Assembly: GCA_017521565.1 (NCBI GenBank) | Contig: JAFXCE010000066.1 | Coordinates: 40,990 to 104,989 of the forward strand | Length of the DNA stretch: 64,000 nt | Reading direction: 5' to 3' | Source of the DNA: Clostridia bacterium | GTDB taxonomy: Bacteria; Bacillota; Clostridia; Christensenellales; Aristaeellaceae | In this document: positions 17,534 to 25,946 of the stretch, piece by piece | Layout of the letters: each line of letters begins with the position of its first letter | Position numbering within the stretch: position 1 is the first letter of the stretch | Translations under genes and position numbers: made by a program | Notes under the pieces: generated by a model | What the model saw: the letters and a program-made list of their open reading frames with translations, nothing else | What the model was told of the DNA's origin: nothing | Database searches by the model: none

Positions 17534-18964
17534 TCAGAACTGCCGGTCAAGGATCGTCTCTCCGGTCTCGCTGTCACTTACGCGAATCCGCACTTCTTTT
17601 CCCTCTCCCCACACCTGGTCGCCAAACACGCCCTGTGCCTGAAGCATTGCTTCGCTTCCAACAGATTCGCTCATGCTGCCGGCCGCACGATTAAGATCAA
17701 GGAAATATGCCTCGTCCTCCCAGAGCGCATCCTCCAGACCATCAAGCGGATACATGCCGCCGGACCACATGCTGTACGCATCCTCTTCGTAGACATGCTG
17801 ACGGGGCATATTGTGCAGAAGCATCAGCACAGCGTCATTCCAGTAGACCTCTGCATGCGCCTGCACCGCAATCTGTGCGCTGACGTCATCATCATGCAGC
17901 AGCACCAGCACATTTTCGAGTCTGTCCTGTGCTGAAAGCAGATTGTGTTTATATTCGGTATAGCGCCTTTTCGCCTCATCCCAGTTTTTATACGCGGGAT
18001 CGCTGCGCTTATCCTCGAGGGCGTAATGCGTCTTGAGATATTCGCCGATAAAACCCGTCACCTTCAATCCGCCGGACGGGTTGAGATGCGCCTGCTGGTC
18101 ATAGCAGTCCACGGTGTAATCCACAACGCTGTCCAAATAGACAAAATCCACGTAGTTTACGCCATATTCCTCCGCGATGCTGCCCACCGTGTTGGCGTGC
18201 ATCTGCGCATTTTCAGAGGCAGGATACGGCAGATGCACCAGCAGGATTTCAATTCCCCTTCTCTGGCATTCTTCAATCATCCTGCGCATGTATGCGTAAC
18301 CAACGCCCTGCTCCTCTGCAAATTGGTCTCCGTCGATGAGATTGTAATCCTCCGTCGGCGCGACGCCGACCATCATGTCCGCGCCCTTTTGAACATTGAG
18401 CAGTCCGTTCAGATCGTTCGCTCCAAGCTCGCTCCAGCGCTCATGATACTTGCCGAGCGTGAAGTAATACTCCCACCTCATATCCATATAGCGGTTTCCA
18501 TAATCATCGACCGCGTACGGATCATCCGTCAGATCCTCAATGGCCCGCATCTTCGTTCTGCTGAGCGGGAAAAAGTCAAGCGCGGTATGCAAGTCGCTGC
18601 TGCTGCCCGTCACCTTAAGATCCTTGCGGACGCCGTTGACCGCAAGCACCACAACCTTCGGGGCAGCATAGTCAAGCGCATTCATCATCGACCAGTAATT
18701 AACCGGCATCGTATTGCCATAACAAGACAGATTATAACCCGGTATGCCGTAGTCCGCCCAGATTTCCATAGGGAACAGGCAGTTTACAAAGCGGCTGTCT
18801 CCGAAATAGAGCACATCATACTGCTGAGGCTCTTCAAGAAACGGCCCGAACTGATTTCGGCTCGCCTTGCGTTCCATCAGCCGGCTGACGCCCGACAGCG
18901 CCGCACACAGCAGCAGCACAAAGACAACGGACTCCGCTATCCGAATCCATGTATTCTTCTTCAT
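17534..18964 (-). CDS. SGNH-hydrolase-like protein partner of MBOAT acyltransferase
   Basis: A 476-residue protein with one N-terminal membrane helix (about 8-27) and an extracytoplasmic domain. VLYFGDSRFVNCLFP near residue 50 is the SGNH block I, and HLNPSGGLKVTGF near 300 resembles the block that carries the last catalytic His. This layout matches AlgJ/DltD-type proteins that finish the transfer of an acyl group brought across the membrane by an MBOAT protein. The MBOAT gene is just upstream (32 bases). The acceptor, probably an exopolysaccharide or wall polymer, is not evident. Confidence 0.7.
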   Translation of the reverse strand: MKKNTWIRIAESVVFVLLLCAALSGVSRLMERKASRNQFGPFLEEPQQYDVLYFGDSRFVNCLFPMEIWADYGIPGYNLSCYGNTMPVNYWSMMNALDYAAPKVVVLAVNGVRKDLKVTGSSSDLHTALDFFPLSRTKMRAIEDLTDDPYAVDDYGNRYMDMRWEYYFTLGKYHERWSELGANDLNGLLNVQKGADMMVGVAPTEDYNLIDGDQFAEEQGVGYAYMRRMIEECQRRGIEILLVHLPYPASENAQMHANTVGSIAEEYGVNYVDFVYLDSVVDYTVDCYDQQAHLNPSGGLKVTGFIGEYLKTHYALEDKRSDPAYKNWDEAKRRYTEYKHNLLSAQDRLENVLVLLHDDDVSAQIAVQAHAEVYWNDAVLMLLHNMPRQHVYEEDAYSMWSGGMYPLDGLEDALWEDEAYFLDLNRAAGSMSESVGSEAMLQAQGVFGDQVWGEGKEVRIRVSDSETGETILDRQF

Positions 18965-18996
18965 TGGTTGATCTCTTCCTCAGAATTTCTGCATCA

Positions 18997-20559
18997 TCAG
19001 AACTGATAGTAGATAAAGGTCGCCTCATCAAAGCCGGATCCATACATGCCCAGCACAAGGACCGCGATGACACCCGACAGAAGCACCGCGTAGCGCACAA
19101 GCACATTGCGCTCGCTGATCCAGTTGCGCACAACGACGCCGCGCTCCTGCACAAGGGAAACCACAAACAGCAGCGCTGTACACGCCGCCAGAAGCCAGAC
19201 ATCGGCTGCAGCCAGGCCCATCCCATTGAGAAGAGACATCGAAAGCTGCGCGCCGCGCCAGTCCGTCAGGGTCGTCCCGAGCATCCGCAGCGCATCCGCG
19301 CCCCGTGCGCAACGGTCAAAATACCAGCCGATGTTGACAATCAGAAAGGTTCGAAGGACACGGAACACATGAAAGCCCTTTGACGCAGCCAGCGCAGCAT
19401 GCGCGGTATTCCAGCGCTTGTACACCGGTTCCATCAGCGCAGAGAATGCGAGGATCACGCCGTTATAAAGCCCCCAGAACACATAATTGCTCGTCGCGCC
19501 ATGCCAGACGCCCACCAGCAGGAACACGAGAATATTGCCCAGCGCAGCGGGAAGCGAACGGGCAAAGTCCTGCCCGAAGCGGCCCTTTGCCGCCTTGGAC
19601 AGCCGGGAAACCGGGCGGGTCAGGGCAAAAGGATAAAACACATAATCGCGCATCCAGCTGCCCAGAGAGATATGCCAGCGGCGCCAGAAATCGCCCAGAG
19701 AAACGGCAAAGTACGGACGCTTGAAGTTCGGTGCGAGCTCCACGCCCATCTGCTGCGCAATGCCCGTCACCAGATCAATGCCGCCGGAAAAGTCACAATA
19801 CTGCTGCAGCGAATACAGCAGCACGCCCATCACAATTGCCGCGCCGCCATATTCCCCCGCCTGCGCGGAGAACACCGCATTGACCGCCGCAAGCGCCCTG
19901 TCCGCGATGACCATCTTCTTAAACAGGCCCCAGAGGATCAGCAAAAAGCCTCTCTGCAGGTTCTGCCAGTCAAAATCATGCGCGCGCGTAAGCTGCGGCG
20001 CAAGCTGGTCATAGCGCCCGATCGGACCCTGGATGAGCTGCGGAAAGAACGACACAAACAGCGCAAACTTCGCAGGATTCCGTTCAGGCTCATATTTGCC
20101 GTTGTACACGTCCAGCAAATAACCCATGGACTGGAACGTATAAAACGAAATGCCCAGCGGCAGCAAAAGCCCCAGCGGAGACAGACCAAAAAGGCCGATC
20201 ACATCGTCCGTGTATTTCATCACGGCCAGCACTGCGAAATTTAACACCAGCACCAGATACAGCCAGATGCGCTGACGGCTTTTCGCCTGCGCCTTGATGC
20301 TGCTTTTTTCTTCTCTGGTGAGCGTGGCCTTCTCCGCCTTCAGGCGCGCTTTGGCCTTGCCGGCGATCTGTCCGATCTGCAGCGCGCCCAGCCACGTCGT
20401 CAGTGTTGTCGTCAGGATAAATGGCAGGCTCGAGAGCGCACGGGAAGCATAAAAGCCATAGCTTGCCAGAAGCAGCACGACCCAGCGCAAGCGCTTCGGA
20501 CAAAGATAATACACCGCCGTACAGGCAAAGCCGTAGGCAGCCAGCGTAAATAATGACAT
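18997..20559 (-). CDS. MBOAT family membrane O-acyltransferase
   Basis: A 520-residue polytopic membrane protein of the AlgI/DltB class. The family signatures FWRRWHISLGSWMRDYVFYP (near 290) and VGVWHGATSNYVFWGLY (near 355, with the catalytic His) are intact. It would move acyl groups across the membrane for O-acylation of a polysaccharide or teichoic-type polymer together with the SGNH protein encoded next. A clear promoter precedes it and overlaps the end of the ArsC-like gene. Residues 75-115 contain a charged Lys/Ala-rich cytoplasmic loop. Confidence 0.93.
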   Translation of the reverse strand: MSLFTLAAYGFACTAVYYLCPKRLRWVVLLLASYGFYASRALSSLPFILTTTLTTWLGALQIGQIAGKAKARLKAEKATLTREEKSSIKAQAKSRQRIWLYLVLVLNFAVLAVMKYTDDVIGLFGLSPLGLLLPLGISFYTFQSMGYLLDVYNGKYEPERNPAKFALFVSFFPQLIQGPIGRYDQLAPQLTRAHDFDWQNLQRGFLLILWGLFKKMVIADRALAAVNAVFSAQAGEYGGAAIVMGVLLYSLQQYCDFSGGIDLVTGIAQQMGVELAPNFKRPYFAVSLGDFWRRWHISLGSWMRDYVFYPFALTRPVSRLSKAAKGRFGQDFARSLPAALGNILVFLLVGVWHGATSNYVFWGLYNGVILAFSALMEPVYKRWNTAHAALAASKGFHVFRVLRTFLIVNIGWYFDRCARGADALRMLGTTLTDWRGAQLSMSLLNGMGLAAADVWLLAACTALLFVVSLVQERGVVVRNWISERNVLVRYAVLLSGVIAVLVLGMYGSGFDEATFIYYQF

Positions 20560-20601
20560 AACAGATTCCTTCTTAAACTTCAGTATAAAATGATAACACT
20601 G

Positions 20602-20630
20602 ATTCTATCATGTTCTGTATTCATATTCAA
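20602..20630 (-). promoter_or_regulatory. Predicted promoter of the MBOAT-SGNH operon
   Basis: Minus strand TTGAAT (20630-20625) and TAGAAT (20607-20602), spacer 17. The -35 box overlaps the stop codon of the gene at 20627. Confidence 0.65.
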
Positions 20631-20989
20631 GTGTTTTCAGCGCTGAGCGCCTGTGCCCATTCATTTTCCTTAAAGCCAACCAGCACGCGATCTTGAATCA
20701 CCAGCAAAGGCCGCTTGACCAACATGCCATCCGACGCCAGCAGGTCAAGCATCTGCGCCTCGCTCATCTCCGGCAGTTTGTCCTTCAGCCCCAGCGCACG
20801 ATACTGCAGTCCGCTGGTATTGAAAAAACGCCTGAGCGGCAAACCACTTTTCTCCTGCCATGCGGAAATCTCGTCCCGATTTGGATTCTCCGTTTTAATA
20901 TCCCGCAGCGTATATGCCGCACCATGCCCGTCAAGATACTTTTTCGCCCTCTGACAGGTCGTACACTTTTCATAACACACAAACAGCAT
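20627..20989 (-). CDS. ArsC/Spx-family thioredoxin-fold protein
   Basis: A 120-residue thioredoxin-fold protein. The N-terminus has a CxxC (Cys9-Cys12, CTTC) after an early Cys5, and the end has the KRPLLVIQDRVLVGFKENEW block shared by ArsC-like and Spx-like proteins. CxxC and the lack of the ArsC R-x-x-R pattern favour an Spx/YffB-type role over arsenate reduction, but this is not certain. The start at 20989 is set by GGAGG eight bases upstream; an earlier ATG at 21004 overlaps that site. Confidence 0.8.
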   Translation of the reverse strand: MLFVCYEKCTTCQRAKKYLDGHGAAYTLRDIKTENPNRDEISAWQEKSGLPLRRFFNTSGLQYRALGLKDKLPEMSEAQMLDLLASDGMLVKRPLLVIQDRVLVGFKENEWAQALSAENT

Positions 20990-21028
20990 CGCAATATCCT
21001 CCATTCATGCCGCAGAAAAGCACATTCT

Positions 21029-21547
21029 TTATTCTATCGTCTGACGCCGGATTCGCTCTGCTGCCAGCGCAGGCAATTCGTCCCGGTTCTGGCGCGTGAC
21101 CTCCAGCAGCAGCACATCGTCCCGTTTTCGTATCCAGTCGGCCCATTCCGCCTTATGCTTGCGAAGTACGCCAAGCACCGGCTTATTTCCATCAAAAGAC
21201 GCCCGTAGCGCGCCGTGATAGGTCTTCGCATCGCGCTCAAGCCTTCCGATTTCGTCAATGACAATCAGGTCGGCTTGTTTTCGTGCCGCATCAAGCAGCC
21301 GGACAGCATACGAATCAAACAGCGGCGTCGCGCCTTCCCGGCACTCCCCCGGCACCATGGCAAGCAGTTTTCCCATTTCAGGGCTGCCATAGGGGCGGAT
21401 ATACAGCCCTCTGGGTGCCTCGCCGCGCGGCTGAGGCGAATAGGTTTCAATCCCCCATGCATCGGCACGAAGCAGCGTCAGCGTGCGCCGCAGCGCAGTG
21501 CTCTTTCCTTCGCCGATTTCGCCCGTAAACAGGACATGACGAATCAT
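21029..21547 (-). CDS. NTPase of the THEP1-like nucleoside-triphosphatase family
   Basis: A 172-residue P-loop protein. Walker A is FTGEIGEGKST (residues 7-17) and Walker B is LIVIDEIGRLE (near 94-104), the spacing and length expected for NTPase_1/THEP1 proteins, which hydrolyse NTPs in vitro and whose cellular role is unclear. It precedes the ArsC/Spx-like gene by 39 bases on the same strand. A hairpin with an 18-base loop (21651-21688) lies upstream. Confidence 0.8.
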   Translation of the reverse strand: MIRHVLFTGEIGEGKSTALRRTLTLLRADAWGIETYSPQPRGEAPRGLYIRPYGSPEMGKLLAMVPGECREGATPLFDSYAVRLLDAARKQADLIVIDEIGRLERDAKTYHGALRASFDGNKPVLGVLRKHKAEWADWIRKRDDVLLLEVTRQNRDELPALAAERIRRQTIE

Positions 21548-21692
21548 CCTTTTCCACCCCCGCCTTCTTCCATATTACTTTCAGCATGGCAGGATACGAC
21601 CACGCTGTCACGCAGATAACACTGCCTGTATCCGAAAGAGCGCCCCTTTATTCAAGCATCTCATACCGCTCAATAAAGGGGCTGTTTTACAT

Positions 21693-23423
21693 TCAGGCAC
21701 TCTGTTCCTGCTGCGCAATCTTCTTCAGTTCCTCTTCCTCAAGGACGCGATAGGCCACCTTGCCCACCAGCGTCTTGGGCATCTCGTCCCTGAATTCAAT
21801 ATCGCGCGGCATCGCGTATTTGGCGACATGCGTTCTGCAATGATCAAGCAGCTCCTGCTTGATCGCTTCGCTCGGCTCCACGCCAGCAGCCAGCTTGACA
21901 TACGCCTTGACGCGCTGCATCTTGAGCGGATCCGGCACGCCAATCACGCAGCTCATCTGCACCGCTTCATGCGCGTCGAGGATATTCTCGATCTGCGCAG
22001 GATAGACGTTGTAGCCGGAGGTGATGATCATGCGCTTGGCTCTGCCCTTGAAGTAGACGAAGCCCTCCAGATCCATCTTGCCCAGATCGCCCGTATAGAC
22101 CCACGTCAGGCCGTCCTCATGCTTGCGCAGCGTCTGCGCAGTCTCCTGCGGATGATGCATATATTCCTTCATCACCGTCGGGCCGGCCAGCAGAATCTCA
22201 CCCTCCTCGCCGTAGGGCAATTCCCTGTCCGTGCCCGGCTCCACGATCTTAATATAGGTATCCGGGAAGGGCAGGCCAATCGATCCTTCCTTAAACATAT
22301 GCGACGGCGTTAGGCAGCAGGCGGTGACGGTCTCCGTCGTACCGTAACCCTCGCGCACCTGAACGGTCGCCTGATGATCGTAGAGGAATTTGTCGAGCTT
22401 CTTTTTGAGCTCAATGGACAGGGAATCGCCGCCGGAGAACACGCCCTTCAGGCAGCTCAGATCCGCGCCTTCCATGTCCTTCAGGCGCAGCAGCGCTTCA
22501 TAAAGCGTTGGCACGCCCGCGACGAAGTTGCAGCGCTTCTTGACCAGATCCTTCGCATAGGTTTTGGGCGTAAAGCGCGGCACCAGAATGCAGCGTCCCC
22601 CCTGCGTGAGCATCGTGTGAATACATACGCCCAGACCAAAGCCATGGAACACGGGCATCGCGGCGAGCATCTTGTCGCCGGGGCGGAACATCGGGTTGGC
22701 TGCAATGACCTGCTGACCCAGCGCATTGAAATTCCGGTTGGTCAGCACGATGCCCTTCGTCGTTCCCGTTGTACCGCCGGAATAGAGAATGACCGCAGGA
22801 TCGTCTCCCGTTCGCTTCACCTTATAATCATAGAAGCAGCAGCGGCTCAGGCGCATGAATTCCTTCCAGCGGATCACCGGCGCATCCGACGGGATCTTCT
22901 TGATTTTGCGGCCCTCGGTGAGCATGTATCCCGCCTTGATGGGCTGGGCAAGCGCGTCACGGATGCTGGCGATGATGATGTTGACCACCTTGGTGTTCTT
23001 GCGGATCGCTTCGAATTTATGATAGAACTGATCCAGCGTGATCGCCGTCACGCTCTCGGACTCGTTGAGATAGAATTCAATCTCCTTCTCTGCAGAAAGC
23101 GGATGAATCATGTTCGCAATGCCGCCCACCAGATTGACCGCATAGAACAGGCAGATCGCCTGCGGACAGTTCGGCATGGCGATGGTGACCCTGTCGCCCT
23201 CGCGGATGCCGATCGTTTTGAGCGCTTTTGCACAGGTTTCAATTTCCTGTATCAGCTTTTTATACGTCGTCGACTTCCCCATGAAATCAAACGCAATATA
23301 ATTCGGATACTTCTGTGCGATCAGTTCCAGCGCTTCAAACATGGAGCCTTCAAAATAGTCAAGATGCATCGGGACGTCGCCCAGATGATCCTTCCACGGC
23401 GTCTTTGCTGTAATTACGCTCAT
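21693..23423 (-). CDS. AMP-dependent acyl-CoA ligase (long-chain fatty acid type)
   Basis: A 576-residue adenylate-forming enzyme. ILYSGGTTGTTKGIVL is the phosphate-binding loop (near 210), then YGTTETV (near 345), YTGDLGKMD and RAKRMIITSGYNVYPAQIE, and the C-terminal catalytic Lys region (PKTLVGKVAYRVL). It activates a carboxylic acid to acyl-AMP and then acyl-CoA in the cytosol. Its start codon overlaps the stop of the upstream E2-like acyltransferase gene (ATGA), so the two are translated together and probably work on the same acyl group. Confidence 0.9.
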   Translation of the reverse strand: MSVITAKTPWKDHLGDVPMHLDYFEGSMFEALELIAQKYPNYIAFDFMGKSTTYKKLIQEIETCAKALKTIGIREGDRVTIAMPNCPQAICLFYAVNLVGGIANMIHPLSAEKEIEFYLNESESVTAITLDQFYHKFEAIRKNTKVVNIIIASIRDALAQPIKAGYMLTEGRKIKKIPSDAPVIRWKEFMRLSRCCFYDYKVKRTGDDPAVILYSGGTTGTTKGIVLTNRNFNALGQQVIAANPMFRPGDKMLAAMPVFHGFGLGVCIHTMLTQGGRCILVPRFTPKTYAKDLVKKRCNFVAGVPTLYEALLRLKDMEGADLSCLKGVFSGGDSLSIELKKKLDKFLYDHQATVQVREGYGTTETVTACCLTPSHMFKEGSIGLPFPDTYIKIVEPGTDRELPYGEEGEILLAGPTVMKEYMHHPQETAQTLRKHEDGLTWVYTGDLGKMDLEGFVYFKGRAKRMIITSGYNVYPAQIENILDAHEAVQMSCVIGVPDPLKMQRVKAYVKLAAGVEPSEAIKQELLDHCRTHVAKYAMPRDIEFRDEMPKTLVGKVAYRVLEEEELKKIAQQEQSA

Positions 23424-24286
23424 TCGTAGTCCACCTCTTCTTCAAGCGGGCGCTCCAGCAGTTCCGGCTGGTCAAGCAGCTTCTTCAGAAGCCGGATGGT
23501 CTTGGCATAATAATAGCCGTCGGCAATGCGTTCGTCAATCGTCAGGCCCAGATCCACGCTTTCACGCATGGTCATGTTGCCCTCCTCATCAAAGAACGGC
23601 CTTTTTTTGATGCTGCCGACCACACAGAACATCGACATGGTTCCCCAGTTGCTCAGATGATGATATCCGGCATTCAGGCCAATAGAGCCGAGGTTGGTCA
23701 AGTATACGGAAGAATAGTTCGGATCGCCCTTGATCAACGAATACGGAACCCAGCCACGGCGATCAAGGAAGCGCAGCAGCGCGCCGATCAGATTCAGAAG
23801 GAAGCGCGGCGCCTTGCAGACGAGGTCTGCAGCCTGCATGCCCTCATCCAACTTATCGCTGCGGCAGATGGAAATCTGGCGATAGATCTCATCATGAATC
23901 GAATCGATATTATCGCCGGGCTTGGCGCGCACGATCGCCAGCGCCTCCGCGCCGTCGTCCGAGAAGATCTTCTTGACCGTAAACGCAGCGGAAATCTCGT
24001 TGCGCTGATACATCGTCTGGTTCGCAATAAAACGGTTCATCTTCGGACGCAGCGTGATGGTCTTGAGCATCGCCGTAATCAGAACCTGAAACAGGTTGTA
24101 CTTATACGCCGGATTATCCGCATTCTTCTTTTCAAGATAGGCCTTGATGTTGGTCAGGTCGATGCATTCGCTGATAAACGCCTCGTTATCGCAGCGGTTC
24201 TTGTAAAGACGCGGCATAATCACATGCAGCGTATGGATATCTCTGAGGAGCTTGCCGTCCTTCCGGTCTCCGAATCTCTTTTTCAT
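23420..24286 (-). CDS. E2/CAT-fold acyltransferase-like protein lacking the catalytic His
   Basis: A 288-residue protein related to the catalytic domain of 2-oxoacid dehydrogenase E2 but with no lipoyl or peripheral-binding domain. The C-terminal catalytic motif of E2 and chloramphenicol acetyltransferase is H-x-x-x-D-G; here it reads TIDERIADGYYYAKT, with Glu at the His position. The asparagine-rich substrate part (PNYSSVYLTNLGSIGLNAGYHHL) is preserved. It may be a diverged acyltransferase or a binding subunit for the acyl-CoA ligase encoded by the overlapping downstream gene. It opens the operon and has a good promoter. Confidence 0.75.
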   Translation of the reverse strand: MKKRFGDRKDGKLLRDIHTLHVIMPRLYKNRCDNEAFISECIDLTNIKAYLEKKNADNPAYKYNLFQVLITAMLKTITLRPKMNRFIANQTMYQRNEISAAFTVKKIFSDDGAEALAIVRAKPGDNIDSIHDEIYRQISICRSDKLDEGMQAADLVCKAPRFLLNLIGALLRFLDRRGWVPYSLIKGDPNYSSVYLTNLGSIGLNAGYHHLSNWGTMSMFCVVGSIKKRPFFDEEGNMTMRESVDLGLTIDERIADGYYYAKTIRLLKKLLDQPELLERPLEEEVDYE

Positions 24287-24337
24287 ATGCTTCTCTCTTT
24301 CAATACAGTCCGTGTTCAGACATCATTTTCTGATTTC

Positions 24338-24389
24338 TGTGCATAAACGCACATACCGATATCATATCATTTGTTTCTGAAGTTTACAA
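24338..24389 (-). promoter_or_regulatory. Promoter and palindrome upstream of the E2-like/acyl-CoA ligase operon
   Basis: Minus strand TTGTAA (24389-24384) and TATGAT (24366-24361), spacer 17. Just downstream, covering the expected start, is the inverted repeat TGTGC-6-GCACA (24338-24353), a possible operator. Confidence 0.55.
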
Positions 24390-24539
24390 GCGGGTCAGTC
24401 GACTTCCCGCCTCATATTTTTCTTTATATCTAAACGCTTCCCGCCGTCATTAAAATTCATATAGAGTTAATAAGACAATGATCAAATATTAAATTTCTGA
24501 TACTTTGCACATTTTGACACTTTTTTTCGGCAGCGCAAC

Positions 24540-24568
24540 TTGACAAATAACAAAAAAAGCTATAAAGT
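24540..24568 (+). promoter_or_regulatory. Predicted promoter of the carbohydrate importer operon
   Basis: TTGACA at 24540-24545 and TAAAGT at 24563-24568 (spacer 17). TATAAA at 24561 is an alternative -10 with shorter spacing. Between this and the divergent promoter at 24389 the DNA is AT-rich with nothing recognised. Confidence 0.65.
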
Positions 24569-24581
24569 ATTGTTAAAGATG

Positions 24582-24602
24582 CGCAATTCTCAGAAGATTG
24601 CG
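24582..24602 (+). promoter_or_regulatory. 21-bp imperfect palindrome at the transcription start
   Basis: CGCAAT...ATTGCG arms (24582-24587 and 24597-24602) with partly matching centre. It begins about seven bases after the predicted start of the importer transcript, where a repressor would act. No regulator gene is adjacent. Confidence 0.4.
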
Positions 24603-24628
24603 TAAATTATTGAAGGAGGAATCTCTCT

Positions 24629-25867
24629 ATGAAGAAGATTCTGGCTGTCCTGGTCGCTCTGTCCCTCGTGCTGAGCATGACCGCTTTCGCTGCTGCGGAA
24701 GAAACCATCAACTTCTGGACCGTGTTCACCGGCGATGACGGTGCCACCCTCCAGGGCCTCATCAACCAGTTCAACGAGGAGCACAAGGGCTCCATCAACG
24801 TCAACCACACCGCGATCGCCGCGGCTGACCTGTACACCAAGCTGCCGCTGGCCGTGCAGACCGGCGAAGGCATCCCGGACCTGATGATCGGCCACGTTGA
24901 GCGCCTGCCCAAGCTCGTTGGCGATGGCGTCCTGACCGATGTCACCTACCTGCTGGAGAACGGCGTTGACGCCGCGAACTATCCGTCTTACGTGCTCGAG
25001 CGCACCAACCTCGAAGGCTATCAGTATGGTATTCCGTGGGACTTCAACGCGGGCGTTACCTACGTCAACCTCGACCTGCTGGCCAAGTACGGCAAGGAAG
25101 CGGTTCTGGACGACAAGTACGTGACCTTCGACGAGATCAAGGAAGTTGGCGAGGCCATCAAGGCCGCCGGCGAAGCCGAGACCGTTAAGGCGATCAACTA
25201 CTACGGCAGCCTGAACGGCTACCTGCCGCGCTACGAAGAGCTCGGCGGCCAGCTGGTCGACGCCGAAGGCAACCTGACCATCGACGCCGCCATCTGGGGC
25301 AAGATGATCGAGGGCTTCCGTGAGCTCTACCAGGCCGGCTACGCTGTCGGTCAGGAAGACGACGCTTCCTCCATGTTCATCGGCGGCTCCCTCGTGTTCT
25401 TCGAGTCCGGCACCTGGACCAACGCCACCCTGCAGAAGATCGAAGGCCTGAACTACGCCGCCGTTGCGATGCCGTGCTACAGCGCGGAGACCGCTCTGTG
25501 CCGTTCCGGCTCCCACACCTGGATGCAGCCCGACAACGAGGACCGCACCGAAGAGACCGACAAGGCCGTTGCGACCTTCGTCGACTGGATGGGCGCTCAC
25601 TCCCTCGCTTGGGCGACCGAAGCTGGCCAGGTCCCGCTGTACAAGGCCGTGACCGAGACCGCCGAGTTCCAGGCTCTGCCGCAGACCTTCCTGGCTGAGG
25701 CTTTCATGTCCGATCACATCCACGTTTACACCTATTATCACTGGGCCCTGCTCGACAGCGCTCTGAGCCATGTCGGCAAGACCGCGATCTATGATGCTAC
25801 CATCGACGTGAACTCCGTTGGCGCGGCTGTTCAGGCCGAGGTTGACGACGCGATCGCCGCGATGTAA
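24629..25867 (+). CDS. Carbohydrate ABC transporter substrate-binding protein
   Basis: A 412-residue family 1 solute-binding protein. A signal peptide spans residues 1-23 (MKKILAVLVALSLVLSM then TAFAAAEE). There is no lipobox cysteine, unusual for a monoderm importer. The mature part opens with INFWTVFTGDDGATLQGLINQF, the typical oligosaccharide-binding start, and SMFIGGSLVFFESGTW is the usual mid-protein block. It would bind an oligosaccharide outside the membrane and deliver it to the two permeases encoded next. AAGGAGG precedes the ATG. An attenuating hairpin separates it from the permeases, which fits high expression of the binding protein. Confidence 0.92.
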   Translation: MKKILAVLVALSLVLSMTAFAAAEETINFWTVFTGDDGATLQGLINQFNEEHKGSINVNHTAIAAADLYTKLPLAVQTGEGIPDLMIGHVERLPKLVGDGVLTDVTYLLENGVDAANYPSYVLERTNLEGYQYGIPWDFNAGVTYVNLDLLAKYGKEAVLDDKYVTFDEIKEVGEAIKAAGEAETVKAINYYGSLNGYLPRYEELGGQLVDAEGNLTIDAAIWGKMIEGFRELYQAGYAVGQEDDASSMFIGGSLVFFESGTWTNATLQKIEGLNYAAVAMPCYSAETALCRSGSHTWMQPDNEDRTEETDKAVATFVDWMGAHSLAWATEAGQVPLYKAVTETAEFQALPQTFLAEAFMSDHIHVYTYYHWALLDSALSHVGKTAIYDATIDVNSVGAAVQAEVDDAIAAM

Positions 25868-25884
25868 TCTGCCTCAATCTGAAT

Positions 25885-25913
25885 AGAGGGAGGACTCCGT
25901 CCTCCCTCTTTTA
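25885..25913 (+). terminator. Intercistronic terminator/attenuator
   Basis: AGAGGGAGGAC, three-base loop, GTCCTCCCTCT and a T run, 17 bases after the binding-protein stop and before the permease gene. It likely reduces permease transcript relative to binding protein. Confidence 0.85.
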
Positions 25914-25946
25914 GCTCTAACTAGTAACATACGGGAGGATCTCTTT

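Noticed and set aside
20627..20989. Bona fide arsenate reductase
   Set aside because: The CxxC layout and lack of ars genes nearby fit the Spx/YffB branch better.
21651..21688. Terminator of the acyl-CoA ligase gene
   Set aside because: The stem has an 18-base loop and the T run is on the wrong side for the minus-strand gene, so it is left as an unassigned hairpin.
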